Under the pieces are notes generated by a model. The model saw nothing but the letters and a program-made list of their open reading frames with translations, was not told the DNA's origin and searched no databases. Of a stretch of DNA of 64,000 nucleotides, positions 25,473 through 35,903 are shown piece after piece. The stretch is from positions 4,667,501-4,731,500 of the forward strand of contig NC_084892.1 of assembly GCF_958979055.1 (NCBI RefSeq), given 5' to 3'. The DNA is from Alnus glutinosa (Eukaryota; Streptophyta; Magnoliopsida; Fagales; Betulaceae). The stretch's first letter is position 1. Each line of letters opens with the position of its first letter. A program made the position numbers and the translations under genes.

Positions 25473-25848
25473 ACGAAGCAAAGCTTGCTTTGACTTTAGC
25501 GTGTAGCTTATCTAGCATCTCAGCAAAGTAACATCTAGCTTTTCGCTTTCAGCAACTTTCTGTATAGAGCAAGGTTGCAACTCTTGCATCGATCCTTGTT
25601 CATTCTCATGTATTTGTTCAGTTTACAGTCAGCTTACCAAACAAATCCTTTGAAAAAAAAAAAATGTAAAAATCTTCACAAATGGACAAAAAAAAAAAAA
25701 GTGGTTCTGTTTATCAGGAAATGGAATTGTTCACTGCTCTTGCATTGTGTTTAAATTCTCAAGCTAAAGCTCCTTCAAATCTTTCCATATCCTCCCTTAA
25801 AGGGAGGTAGATATCAAATTGTTTATATCTTGTCATATTCATATCATT

Positions 25849-25964
25849 TGTTTAATCCCAAGCAGTAGCTGATTCAGTTGAGGACCGAGCCTTATTATGA
25901 AGCGAAAGTCGTTGGTTTGAATCTCCAATTCCTCTCTCCTTGGACCAAAAAACTTATAAAAAAA
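25849..25964 (+). mobile_element. tRNA-derived SINE with 14-bp target-site duplication
   Basis: 116-bp insert between perfect direct repeats ATATTCATATCATT (25835-25848 and 25965-25978). The head carries an A-box-like 'GTAGCTGATTCAGTTGAG' and a B-box-like 'GGTTTGAATCTCC' about 45 bp later, spaced as in RNA polymerase III promoters. The tail is A-rich ('AAAAAACTTATAAAAAAA'). It lies just downstream of ERD15-A. Confidence 0.75.
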
Positions 25965-26320
25965 ATATTCATATCATTGGTCAATTTGGTCTGGCGATTA
26001 AAGAAGCAAAATCTCATTTTGGTTTCAACCTTGGTAGGCTAATTTTCAGTGTTTGAAACTTTTCGGCACGAATGAAGTTTGAATCTCTTGCTCATAACTA
26101 GGGTTGGTAAGCTTGGTCAGGCCAATCTTAGTCTGCATTTCAATATTTAGCTTTCACCCAGTTCAACATCTTGGATCCACCAACTTTAGGGTTCTCTTCA
26201 GCAGAAGTAAAGGCCAATGTCTGTTGGTTAGGAAAGAGAAAGGGCCAATGTCTGTTCAGAAAAGAGGAGAAGGGGATATGAAGATATGATGCACATTGCA
26301 TGGAAAGGATGAAAAGGAAC

Positions 26321-26530
26321 TAATGAAGATATTGATTCTCAATTCAATATCGCAATCTGGCTTCAAAAGACGTGCAAAACTCGTAGACCATTCGGAGTTG
26401 GAATTCTTGAGTCTCTTTTTTCGGAATCCTGGAATTTCTGAGTTCTCATGAACATTGCTTCCAGGTTGTAGTTTATGCTTGTTAAAAAAACCTATCAGAA
26501 AGGACTTCCCACAAATTTTTAGTTCCTACC
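26321..26530 (+). repeat. Duplicated segment S, copy 1
   Basis: About 200 bp matching 34655-35042 in the same orientation. Shared runs include 'GAGTTCTCATGAACATTGCT' then 'TCCAGGTTG', and 'GGAATCCTGGAATT'. It is not obviously coding. It sits downstream of ERD15-A and helps to define the local duplication. Confidence 0.75.
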
Positions 26531-26587
26531 CTTTTGCCGTACAAATCGAGTGCTACTTTAGAGTACTAATCCATATCAATAAAATGA

Positions 26588-27078
26588 GGGATAAATGCAC
26601 TATTGGTCTCTAGGGCTGGCTTAAATTACAAATGACTATATGGTACGAAAAGTTTATGGGGGGTTCTTGAGGTAAACTATAATTTCGAATCACTTTCTGA
26701 ACTCATTTTCCGTCCACGAAGTTCATAGATTCCGTTAGTTACCACGTCATACCCAATAAGAAATCGACACGTGTCCATTACAATAAAAAATATAAATAAA
26801 TAAAACTTAAAAATTATTCTCTTTTTTTAAAAAATAAAAAAATAAAAAATAGTGAAGAGGTGACGCGCATATTTTTTTATTGTTATGGACACGTGTTGAT
26901 TTTCTATTGGGTATGACATAGCAAACTAAGGAATTCTGTGAACTTAGTGGACAGAAAACGGGTTCAGGGAGTGATTCGTAATTATTGTTTACCACAAGGA
27001 CCCTCCATAAACTTTTTGTACTACAAAAAATAATTTGTAATTTAAGCCAATCTCATGAATTAATGGTACAATTATCCC
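26588..27078. mobile_element. Foldback TIR element with arms of about 220 bp
   Basis: The left arm from 'GGGATAAATGCACTATTGG' is mirrored by the right arm, whose complement begins 'GGGATAATTGTACCATTAAT'. Both arms share 'GGCTTAAATTACAAAT', 'AAAAGTTTATGG', 'CGAATCACT' and 'ATGTCATACCCAATA' or close variants, and 'CACGTGTCCAT'. A short A/T centre links them. No coding capacity. Confidence 0.8.
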
Positions 27079-27244
27079 ATAATATGAAATGACAACACTT
27101 CACCGTTTCAATAAAGAATTCATTTTAAGGTCAAAATTTTGTCTTGTTGCATATATAGTAATCGGTGGACATGGTACTAGTTGTTTTGGGGCTTCATTCA
27201 ACAATAAAGGAGAGGAGTGGGAGAACGAAAAATGGAGTGAAGGG

Positions 27245-27246
<2 letters not shown>

Positions 27247-27313
<67 letters not shown>
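27247..27313. repeat. (TA)n microsatellite
   Basis: About 67 bp of TA. Confidence 0.95.
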
Positions 27314-27316
<3 letters not shown>

Positions 27317-28754
27317 TCTGGAACTCAAAATTTCCCACAGCATGTTCTTGTGCATTTTTCTCATTGTTGCTCGATGCGGCAATTTTTTATTTTTTATTTT
27401 TGGCAAAAAGTGCAAAATCAATTTTTGAAGCCATATATTTTTTTTTCTACGATCAGATTTTGTCAATTAAATTAACAGATTCTGTTAGTATACGATAACG
27501 CTCAAGATTCATAGCATTTTCATTAGATATATTACAAAATTTCCATACACTAGTGCCTTCAAATGACATGTCTAAACTCTGAAGGATGTCCTTCAAATTA
27601 CATGATTTCACAATCAAATCGAGACTGTATGATGAAAATGTAAGAACAGAGTTGACCCAAAGCTCTTGCAGCCAACACCTAAACAAGCAACAACAGACTT
27701 TACAACCAGAAAAACTAAGCTTTAATTTCTATATAATAGAGTATCAAAATATGTAATTAAGCATTTACACTAGCTATCAGCTTAAGTATATTAAGTGGTA
27801 GTTCTGGTATTCTTCCAAGAATCAAAACATGAACTTAGAGCAAGCCCCCATTGGGAAAGAAAAAGAAAACAAAGAATGGTGGTACTATACGTGAAGCAAT
27901 CAAATCCATAGAAACCATGGGAGAGAGGAAAACCAGAAAAATAGATGCAGAATATGGGCAAGAAAGCAATATTATATTTTGAATAAAAAAAAATGAATCC
28001 AAAATTCTAAAAAGCAATATATGGCAACAGAATACTCGGAAAAATTCTTCATTGGGCTTCTAAGTGGGAACAGGAATTGAAACCGAAAGGAAAGAAATTT
28101 CAAAGAGATGTTACATGAAATGCAGTTAAAAAGGTAATACATATGGAGATTTTTGTTTCTTTTTAATGAAATAAAAGTATTAAACAAGAAGGTCAAATTG
28201 ATCAGATTCCCATACCACATAAATAAAAAAGAAAAACATATCTCCATATCAAAATTGCATCAAATATTTTTTTCTATGAAAGAATGAATTTTACCAAAAC
28301 ACTCCAGTTTGACACAAACTGGAACCTTTTTACAACCCTCAGTGTGAACTCTTAACACAATTATGCAGACAAATACACTGAACAAAGTTCTACAGGCCAT
28401 TCTGCCATTAGTCTCTATATATATCATTCTACCATTTACACCCAAATTTGACAGCTATGTACATTCCAATTAACCAAGCATTTCAGGAACAAATTAAATT
28501 TCATCAAATATTAGTCCAATAGAAATATTGAAGCGCCCCATGCATTCATTTTCCTCCCACAAAAACCAGCAAAGTAAAAGAAAAATATATACTTGAATGC
28601 TTTCTACTTTCCTACTTGCTGCTGAATTGACTCAAACCCTCAATACTAAACAGTGAATTCACAACAAAGTTGTACCAACAGAGAGAGTATATGCATCATA
28701 TATGGAGTAAATTTCTCAATTAAAAATTCCTAGTTTTTCACCTTGCATTAAATC
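27314..28754. other. Spacer and 3' flank of the DUF2828 gene
   Basis: AT-rich. The part nearest 28754 is presumably the 3' UTR of the minus-strand DUF2828 gene. Frames of 60-91 codons here are featureless. Confidence 0.45.
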
Positions 28755-30755
28755 TCAATCATATACAGCAAGCTTCTTGTACTCTTCACCAGAGAGGGCT
28801 AATTCCATCACATCCTCAGGAGTCTGAATCCTACCTTCATCCAAGAAGATAGTCAACATATTCTTTGAAAACCCACTCACAAGCGCCACCCCACTCTGCC
28901 TCGCAACAACTGGAACTGAAGACGAGTGCCGAAGGTTCCAAAACACAATCTCCGGCACTCTGTTGTATCCTTTCTCCCGGAACTTCCTCTGTATAACTTG
29001 ATAATCTGTTTCCCATGAATTCGAACCGCACGCCTGATCAAATTCCATATCACTGAAAACAAATACCCTCTTGATCAGTTGGTCTTCTGTCAGCTTGCCC
29101 TCCACCGCAACTTGCAACATTTGGTCAAAAACTTTCTGAAAGTCTGTATTATAACCCCACTCCATCTTCGTTATGAATTCAATCTTGGCCAAAAGAGAAT
29201 CCCCCTTAATCAAATGAAGCTGAGGATTCGCACTAAACGTAATCACTTTCCCCTTCCAAGGCTCTTCACTGAGCTCCGAAACTAAAAGCCCCAGCGCCAC
29301 GCACACGTCCATCGGAGTCCCATTCATACTCCCAGAAACATCACAAACCGCAATGCAATTCTTGAGCCTCCCTTTCTTGGCAACATCATCCACCATTCTT
29401 TCCCACTGAAGCTCCGCCACCTCATCACCAACCTCATGATCACCATCCTCATGATCACTATCCTCATCATAATAATCCAGATGACCATACCGCAGCGACT
29501 CGATAATCTCGTGGGGAAGCAATGCCCCAGCGGCAATCTTAGCCTTCCCACTCTTCACCTTCTCAAGATATTCCCCAAACCTCTCCTTATCGTGCTTCTT
29601 AAACTGCCACTTGTAAGTCTTCATGGCCACCGAAGCAACCCTGTCATACGGCAACGCGTTCCACTCATTGGCGGTCATGTAGACCTCCGGCAACTGCAAC
29701 GCCTTATGCAACGGAGCAAGAACTTGTTTCCTCAATCTATCTCTAACCCTGTACACATAATGCGCCTCCTCGATTCCCTCGTACTCTTCTCTCGGGAAAA
29801 CCCGCCTCGCGATCCCTTCGCAGATCAACAACGACTTGTCGTACGACGAATCGATCGTTGGGCACCATTTACCAGCAAGACTAATCTTATGAACCTCCCC
29901 ACGACCCAAAAACGCCAAGTCCGATTTCAAAAGCTCTGCAAACAAATCGCAAACGCAATCGAAAAGGAACCGGTAATCAGAGTCGTTGTTATACCTATCC
30001 AAAGCCTTTGCAGCCATAGAAATCAGCCTCTCTTTCCTCAAATCCTTAGCTTTCTCCTTATCCACATACTTCGATATCTTCTTCTCCCTCGAAGCAACCC
30101 TCCTCTTCCCCTTACCACCTCCTCTCTTAAATTTCACGGACTTCGTTTCCGGGAAAAAACTTGCCCTTCGCCGGTTAAAACGTGCACATCTCCGTTCAAT
30201 TTTTTTCATCAACTTCTTATTCTCCCAGGCTTGCTTTGCAAGTTCTCGGACCTTGGGGCCTTCGAGAAGCCGATAGAGAATCTCGGGCAAGTCTTTGAGA
30301 TACCCGAAATCGGCAAGTGCCTTGACATTGAGAGCCAAGGTTTTAGGGTGGGTTTTGTGGAGCCAAAGAGCAGAGGTGTAGAACCCTTTTTTATCGGACT
30401 TCCCGGTGCCTCTCACGCCCCTGAGATTGCAGATCAGCTTCAGGGTAGTCAAGGCGTCGTGGGCCCAGGCCAGAGGGAGCTGTTGGATCAGATACTCCGA
30501 CGGAGTATCGGGCACCACTTGGAAGAAGAAGTCCAGGCAGGGGTTTCCGGTCGACAAAAACGTCGGAGAGAAGTTTTCCGTCCGACCCATCGTATATAGG
30601 TATCCATAGGAACCACCGTCATCATCGTCGTTAAGTAGTTTTCCGGTGAGATGGAGATCGTTGATTCGGGATACTATAGAGCCAACACTGGCGTTTTGTG
30701 TGGAAGAGCGGTATCCAGCGGCCGGTGGACCTAGGAGTCGTCCAGCAGAAGCCAT
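28755..30755 (-). CDS. Intronless DUF2828 protein with C-terminal vWA-like domain
   Basis: 666 aa from the ATG at 30753-30755 (MASAGRLLGPPAAG). The frame stays open to 30827, but only through a GTG, and a TATATA box at about 30790-30797 would lie inside it, so this ATG is chosen. Seen: N-terminal DUF2828 block 'STGNPCLDFFFQVVPDTP', 'WAHDALTTLKLICNLRGVRG' and 'KGFYTSALWLHKTHPKTLAL'; a basic stretch (about residues 180-245); an acidic patch (about 428-445); then 'CIAVCDVSGSMNGTPMDVC', a vWA metal-site signature DxSxS (about 472-476). Known: plant DUF2828 proteins are poorly characterised and usually intronless. Neighbours: it lies between the two ERD15 copies. A 387-codon frame on the opposite strand (29436-30599) is its shadow. 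Confidence 0.9.
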   Translation of the reverse strand: MASAGRLLGPPAAGYRSSTQNASVGSIVSRINDLHLTGKLLNDDDDGGSYGYLYTMGRTENFSPTFLSTGNPCLDFFFQVVPDTPSEYLIQQLPLAWAHDALTTLKLICNLRGVRGTGKSDKKGFYTSALWLHKTHPKTLALNVKALADFGYLKDLPEILYRLLEGPKVRELAKQAWENKKLMKKIERRCARFNRRRASFFPETKSVKFKRGGGKGKRRVASREKKISKYVDKEKAKDLRKERLISMAAKALDRYNNDSDYRFLFDCVCDLFAELLKSDLAFLGRGEVHKISLAGKWCPTIDSSYDKSLLICEGIARRVFPREEYEGIEEAHYVYRVRDRLRKQVLAPLHKALQLPEVYMTANEWNALPYDRVASVAMKTYKWQFKKHDKERFGEYLEKVKSGKAKIAAGALLPHEIIESLRYGHLDYYDEDSDHEDGDHEVGDEVAELQWERMVDDVAKKGRLKNCIAVCDVSGSMNGTPMDVCVALGLLVSELSEEPWKGKVITFSANPQLHLIKGDSLLAKIEFITKMEWGYNTDFQKVFDQMLQVAVEGKLTEDQLIKRVFVFSDMEFDQACGSNSWETDYQVIQRKFREKGYNRVPEIVFWNLRHSSSVPVVARQSGVALVSGFSKNMLTIFLDEGRIQTPEDVMELALSGEEYKKLAVYD

Positions 30756-30785
30756 TGTTGAATTGGGACGTAGAGTCGCAGACCT

Positions 30786-30800
30786 CTCCATATATAACGG
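30786..30800 (-). promoter_or_regulatory. TATA box of the DUF2828 gene
   Basis: TATATATGG in minus sense, about 35-40 bp upstream of the chosen ATG. The leader would therefore be very short. Confidence 0.45.
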
Positions 30801-31220
30801 ATTAACGGTGTAGGGTTTTGGAGGCACGTATTAACGCATTAACGCTGCAGGGTTTTGGAGCCTGGAGGCGGGGAGTTTAATACCCTGTGGTTTTTACATA
30901 TTAGAGATTCATTGCTTTCTCACATTCATTGGCTAACAGGATTGGCATTTTTCTTTTTGGGGTACGTGGCAGGTAGTGGTGGTTTGTGTTTGAGGGTTGG
31001 GATGCAGGCGATAACCTCTGTGTTTCTTGTCGGGCACGGTCATTGATATTGTAGAGTTTTTCTGATATAATATTTATCGTTTTTCTTCAGCTAAATAATG
31101 AGGTGATAAATAGAGATAAATATGGTAAATAATCAAATGATAAACACTGTTATGCGAAAATCTCTACCTTAATATATGCAGGTACTCTTTGTTCAAAATC
31201 TCTACCACGTAATTGAATTT

Positions 31221-31279
<59 letters not shown>

Positions 31280-31559
31280 TCTAGAATAATTAAGAATTCT
31301 CAAAAATATATATATATTCGGTGCCTGGATTTCGGGGTAACATTTATACCAGTTTCCATAACTGATTATATTCTCCGCTAACAAAATCCGACAAATTATT
31401 TTCAGTGTTTATATGGAAGTAATGGCCTAATTAATTAATTAGCAAATCATAAATGTTGCCCAGCTCCACCCAGTTCTTCAATTCGTGTGCTACAAGGAAA
31501 GTCATTATATTAAATATATCCTCACCTAATTGTTTTTGTTCTTTTTTTTTTTTTTTAAG
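30801..31559. other. Spacer with (TA)n
   Basis: Upstream of the DUF2828 gene. Contains (TA)n at about 31226-31276 and no recognised gene. Confidence 0.5.
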
Positions 31560-32063
31560 AAAAAAAAAAGTAAATATAATTTTTTCAAACTATTAACTAT
31601 GTCAATTTATCTGCCTAAACTAACGAAAAATATCAATGTCATTCCTAATAATAAAAATACTCTTCATAAAATTATTAATTTCTTTCTAAAAAAAATTAAA
31701 AGAAATCTAAAATAAAAAATAAAAACTGGTTTTTCTTTTTCTTTTTCGTTTGCTTTTTTTCTTTTTATAATTTTCAGTAATTTTTTTTGATTGTTCTTTC
31801 GTTTTTTTAGTTTTCCCTCTCTTTTTTTTTTCGTTTTTATTTAATTTGTTTTTTAAAAAGTTATTTTTTTAGTTTTTAGTTATTTTTTTCAAATTTATAA
31901 AGACATTTTTGTCTTATTGAAAAAAATTAAAGTCATTTTTGTTATTTTGTTGGTTTTAGGGGACATTGACATGTTTTAGTAGTTTGAAAAAGGACATCAA
32001 CACAATTAGTAGTTTGGAGGGACATTAACAACTGAGTAATAGTTTGAAGAGACAAATATGTGA
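31560..32063. mobile_element. B-family MITE, copy 2
   Basis: Left 'TTTTTTCAAACTATTAACTA' with 'TGTCAATTTATCTGCC'. Right 'GACATTGACATG', 'GGACATCAACACAATTAGTA' and 'GTAATAGTTTGAAGAGAC', which is inverted to the left. Same plan and motifs as 19595-20114, with a T-rich core. Confidence 0.65.
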
Positions 32064-32265
32064 ATTAAAAATGTAATTTTTAAAAACACAGTTAAACATT
32101 TAGCTTTTAAAGTCGCACTTTAGCATATAAAATTGTACGTTCTAAACAAAAAAATATCACCTTACCTGAGATTATTTAAAAAAAAAAACAGCAATTCCAA
32201 ATTATTATTTTTGGCGATTGGATTAAAAATAGCTCTTTTTCTTTACGAAATCGCAATAACAAATG
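32060..32265. mobile_element. A-family MITE fragment, copy 4 (divergent)
   Basis: Carries 'AATTTTTAAAAACACAGTTA' and 'AAAGTCGCACTTTAG', then 'ACGAAATCGCAAT' at the far side, in the same order as 16050-16297. Degraded; the boundaries are uncertain. Confidence 0.4.
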
Positions 32266-32663
32266 CAACTTACATCAACAGTCGAAAACTCCAACGATCT
32301 AAATCCAAATGCGATTTTGCTTCTTTAATCACCAGACCAATGATATATGAATATGAAAAGAAGATATAAACAATTGAGAAATGGAGATCTACCCCGCCCC
32401 CCCTTTGAGGAAGGAAATGGAAAGATTTGAAGGAGCTGTAGCTTGAGAATCTAAACACAATGTAAGAGCAATAAACAATTCCATTTCCTGACGAACAGAA
32501 GCTCTTTTTTCTTTCTTTTTTCATTAGTGAAGTTTTTTACATTTTCTTTTCCAAAATGATTTTTGTCTGGTAAGCTAACAGTAAACTGAACAAATTACAC
32601 GAGAATGAGCAAGCTAGGATCAATGCAAGAGTTGCAGAAAGCGAAAAGGTAGAAGTTGTCAAG

Positions 32664-33119
32664 TTACTTGGGATGATCCCTTTCCTCCAAAGATTTCTGA
32701 TTCTTCATCACTGCAAATCAAAATATGGTAAAAAAAAAAACTAAGTCAAATGCTCTAATGGGATTTTTTTCAATTGCAATGTTACATACAAATACATGCA
32801 CACCTTTATTTTCAGAAAATTGGAGAAACTCCTCAAACTGAGTTTCCATGTTTGAAAAATCATCACCATCATCATCAAATTCGAAAGCCTCTGGCAGCAA
32901 ATCAGCAAGATTGACGCCATTAATGTCATCCTGATCACCATTTTCATAGAAACCATCCTCACCCTGGTGCTGGCTGAGCCAATAGTCATGGTACGATGTT
33001 GAGGTTGTGACCAGTTGCCACCATTCCGGAGAGAAATCCTCCACTCGCCGGAAAGCAGCAGGAATGAAGAGAGGGGCGTTGGGGTTCAGTGTTGACCTTC
33101 CTCCTGAAACCAGTGCCAT
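32664..33119 (-). CDS. ERD15: ERD15-like PAM2-motif protein, copy B (C-terminally shortened)
   Basis: Coding exons 32804-33119 and 32664-32710 (GT-AG, phase 1), 120 aa against 156 in copy A. Seen: the PAM2 motif '[15 protein letters not shown]' and '[20 protein letters not shown]' are intact, and the acidic middle has small indels. After 'ENK' the second exon gives only '[15 protein letters not shown]' and stops. The first part of copy A's last exon is missing and a new acceptor (TTTGCAG/TG) is used. The C-terminal '[12 protein letters not shown]' is lost through a deletion. The promoter, leader exon and leader intron (454 bp here, about 1,081 bp in A) are conserved, so it may still be expressed and bind PABC. 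Confidence 0.85.
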
Positions 33120-33615
33120 GTTTTCAAATCACCTCCAAGCCTCTTTGCTTCTTTCTTTTACCTGAATGCAGAATATTACTATAAAATAAATAAATAAAAT
33201 CATTTTTATGCAAATTGGGGGATACATATAGAATTCAAAAACACAGATGAAGCACGAGTATGATCTTCAACAACGCCAACCGACTAAAATTGAAAAAATC
33301 ACAATCACATACCAATTCCATCAGATCGCACAGCTGAATGAAAATATAATACCAAAAAACAAAAGAAACATCTTCATAATAATTAATTATTTTTATTCCA
33401 AAAAAAAAAAACCAGCAAAAACTCGGTTATATTCGCCCTGAAAATCAAATGAAAATTTCAATTTTCCGATTCTTTTCCTTTGCTTTCTCAGCAACCAAAC
33501 AAAAACTCAAAATTGTTCAAATCCCACCACATCCGCGAATCAAAAACACAAACAAATCACAAATTTCTTCGTGCGGAAAAGATCTGAAACTGAGAGAGAT
33601 CATTGTTATCGTTAC

Positions 33616-33830
33616 CTTCAGATCCCACAAACTCTCTCAATCTCTCTTGGTTGAATTGAAGCTCAGGGTTCCGACCATTCAGCGAAAGCTACGTGTACCG
33701 CGTGAGGATTGGGGTGAGAGAGGTCAGATATATATACTCGTTGGCTGGGGGCTACACGTTTGAGGTTTGGTGATCCGAACCAGTCACTGTACGGCCTGCC
33801 GAGTCAGCACCAATCACCGCTCCGCGTATA
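33616..33830 (-). promoter_or_regulatory. ERD15-B promoter and 5' UTR exon
   Basis: Inverted counterpart of 23560-23775. Shared blocks are 'GCTGACTCGGCAGGCC', TATATATA (about 33728-33736), 'TTTCGCTGAATGGTCGGAAC' and the donor GATCTGAAG/GTAACGA. The leader intron spans about 33162-33615. Confidence 0.7.
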
Positions 33831-34062
33831 GGCTGTTTCTTTTTCCTACAGTTCCTTTTAGCCCAAATCCAACAAAATTATGTTATTTTTTTTATTTAAA
33901 AACAAAAAATTAACAAACAACTCAAAACATACTAATTTTTTTTACATTTACATCACATTATTATAACACTTTTTCAAACTAAAAAACAAATATACCCCTA
34001 AAACACACTAACAAACAATACATACCCGATGTATTGCATGAAAAAGGAGGAAAATGAACCGA

Positions 34063-34556
<494 letters not shown>

Positions 34557-34654
34557 CTAAAAAGAGGAAGAGGGAAACAATTTTTTTTTTTCTTGAAAAA
34601 AAAACAACACAAAAACAAAATGGATCTAGATGAACGTCTTCCAACCATCGCAAC

Positions 34655-35042
34655 CAATGAAGGTATCGATTCACAAATTCAATACCGCAAACTGGCTTGA
34701 AAAATGGAGAAATGATAGACATGGGACATTTACTTTTTATTTAAAAAATGTATTTTAATGGAAAAAAAAATATGAAAGAATGATAAAATAGTATACTTTT
34801 TTATTAAAAAGTGACTGACAGGGCACGTTCACGGTTGAACGTCCCTGTCTATCATTTCTCCAAAAAAATTTGCAAGACTCTCAGACCATTTGGTGTTGGA
34901 ATTGAGTCCTCTTGATTGAAAGCTACATTCTGGGAATCCTGGAATTCTGAGTTCTCATGAACATTGCTTCCAGGTTGCGGTTTATGCTGTTAAAAACCCT
35001 ATCAAAAAGGATTGCCCACAAATTTGCAGTTTCAGTCCCTAG
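34655..35042 (+). repeat. Duplicated segment S, copy 2 (with MITE insertion)
   Basis: Homologous to 26321-26530 in the same orientation, interrupted by a 156-bp MITE at 34706-34861. Copy 1 lacks the MITE at the matching point and so serves as an empty site. Confidence 0.75.
34706..34861. mobile_element. MITE, 156 bp, TIR GGAGAAATGATAGAC
   Basis: Starts GGAGAAATGATAGACATGGG and ends with its inverse (..CCCTGTCTATCATTTCTCC). It is inserted in segment S copy 2 and absent from copy 1, so it arrived after the duplication. Confidence 0.8.
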
Positions 35043-35903
35043 CCCACATGATCATATCTTTGCAAGACAGTAATAAAAGGAAATTGAAATCCCTTTAAAT
35101 TAGGTTGCTTGAATTTTAGCCCAAGAAAAGGGGGCTGCGAGTGCCACTTGCCGCGGGCAGCCTAAGGCCCAGGCCACAACCCCCATGGTCTTAGGCTGCC
35201 CAAATTTCAGGGGATCCTCATCCATTAAAATGACACTATTCCCAGAATTTTGAGTAGAATTGTGCATGGTGTGAGATTTTGCTAACTTTGGTGCTTTGGA
35301 ATGATACTTGATCCACAGCCAGTTACATGACTGATGAGAAAATCATTTAATCAATATCTCTAATATACACTGGCATTCATATCGTATCGTGCAATCATTC
35401 GCGTTGAATTTACAAAGATTAGCATCTCATCCAACACTAATTACACACTCTCTTCCCTTGATTTCATTGATCCATCAGTTTAACAGCAACAGTGATTTAG
35501 GTTACCACTCTTAATATGGGAAACGTTGCATCCTTAGTTGCACCCATCTGACAAAAATCTGGATGCTTTATAACATGAAGAAATGAAAGCCTAGAGAACA
35601 TTTTTTTCTATCAATACCTAGGCCAGCTTTTGACAGCCTCAAGCTCAATCATGCTATTGAATGATAAAGTAACAAACTGGTTGTGGCCTTTTCTCTTAAA
35701 AGTAACATATCAATTGTGCTTTTTTTTTTTTCACCCTCTTCAATCAGGATCGGGATCTATCTCTTACTCCAAATTGCTGGAGATTCACTGCAATTGTAAG
35801 AGACCCCAATGAGACTCACTTGCTCGAGTAGGTGAGCCACAAACAGCCTCCATCGGAGCCTCTCACAATTGAAGGGTATCCATTGCAAGGGATCTTGATT
35901 CCT
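35043..35903. other. Spacer, 3' flank of BPG2
   Basis: No gene recognised. The end near 35900 is presumably the BPG2 3' UTR. A block at 35770-35880 ('GCAATTGTAAGAGACCCC', 'GGAGCCTCTCACAATTG') loosely resembles the C-family repeat. Confidence 0.4.

Noticed and set aside
29436-30599. 387-codon open frame on the plus strand
   Set aside because: It lies wholly antisense to the DUF2828 coding region, whose protein shows clear domain signatures. It is a codon-bias shadow.
30756-30827. 24-codon N-terminal extension of the DUF2828 protein
   Set aside because: It needs a GTG start and would contain the TATA box. The ATG at 30755 is more likely.
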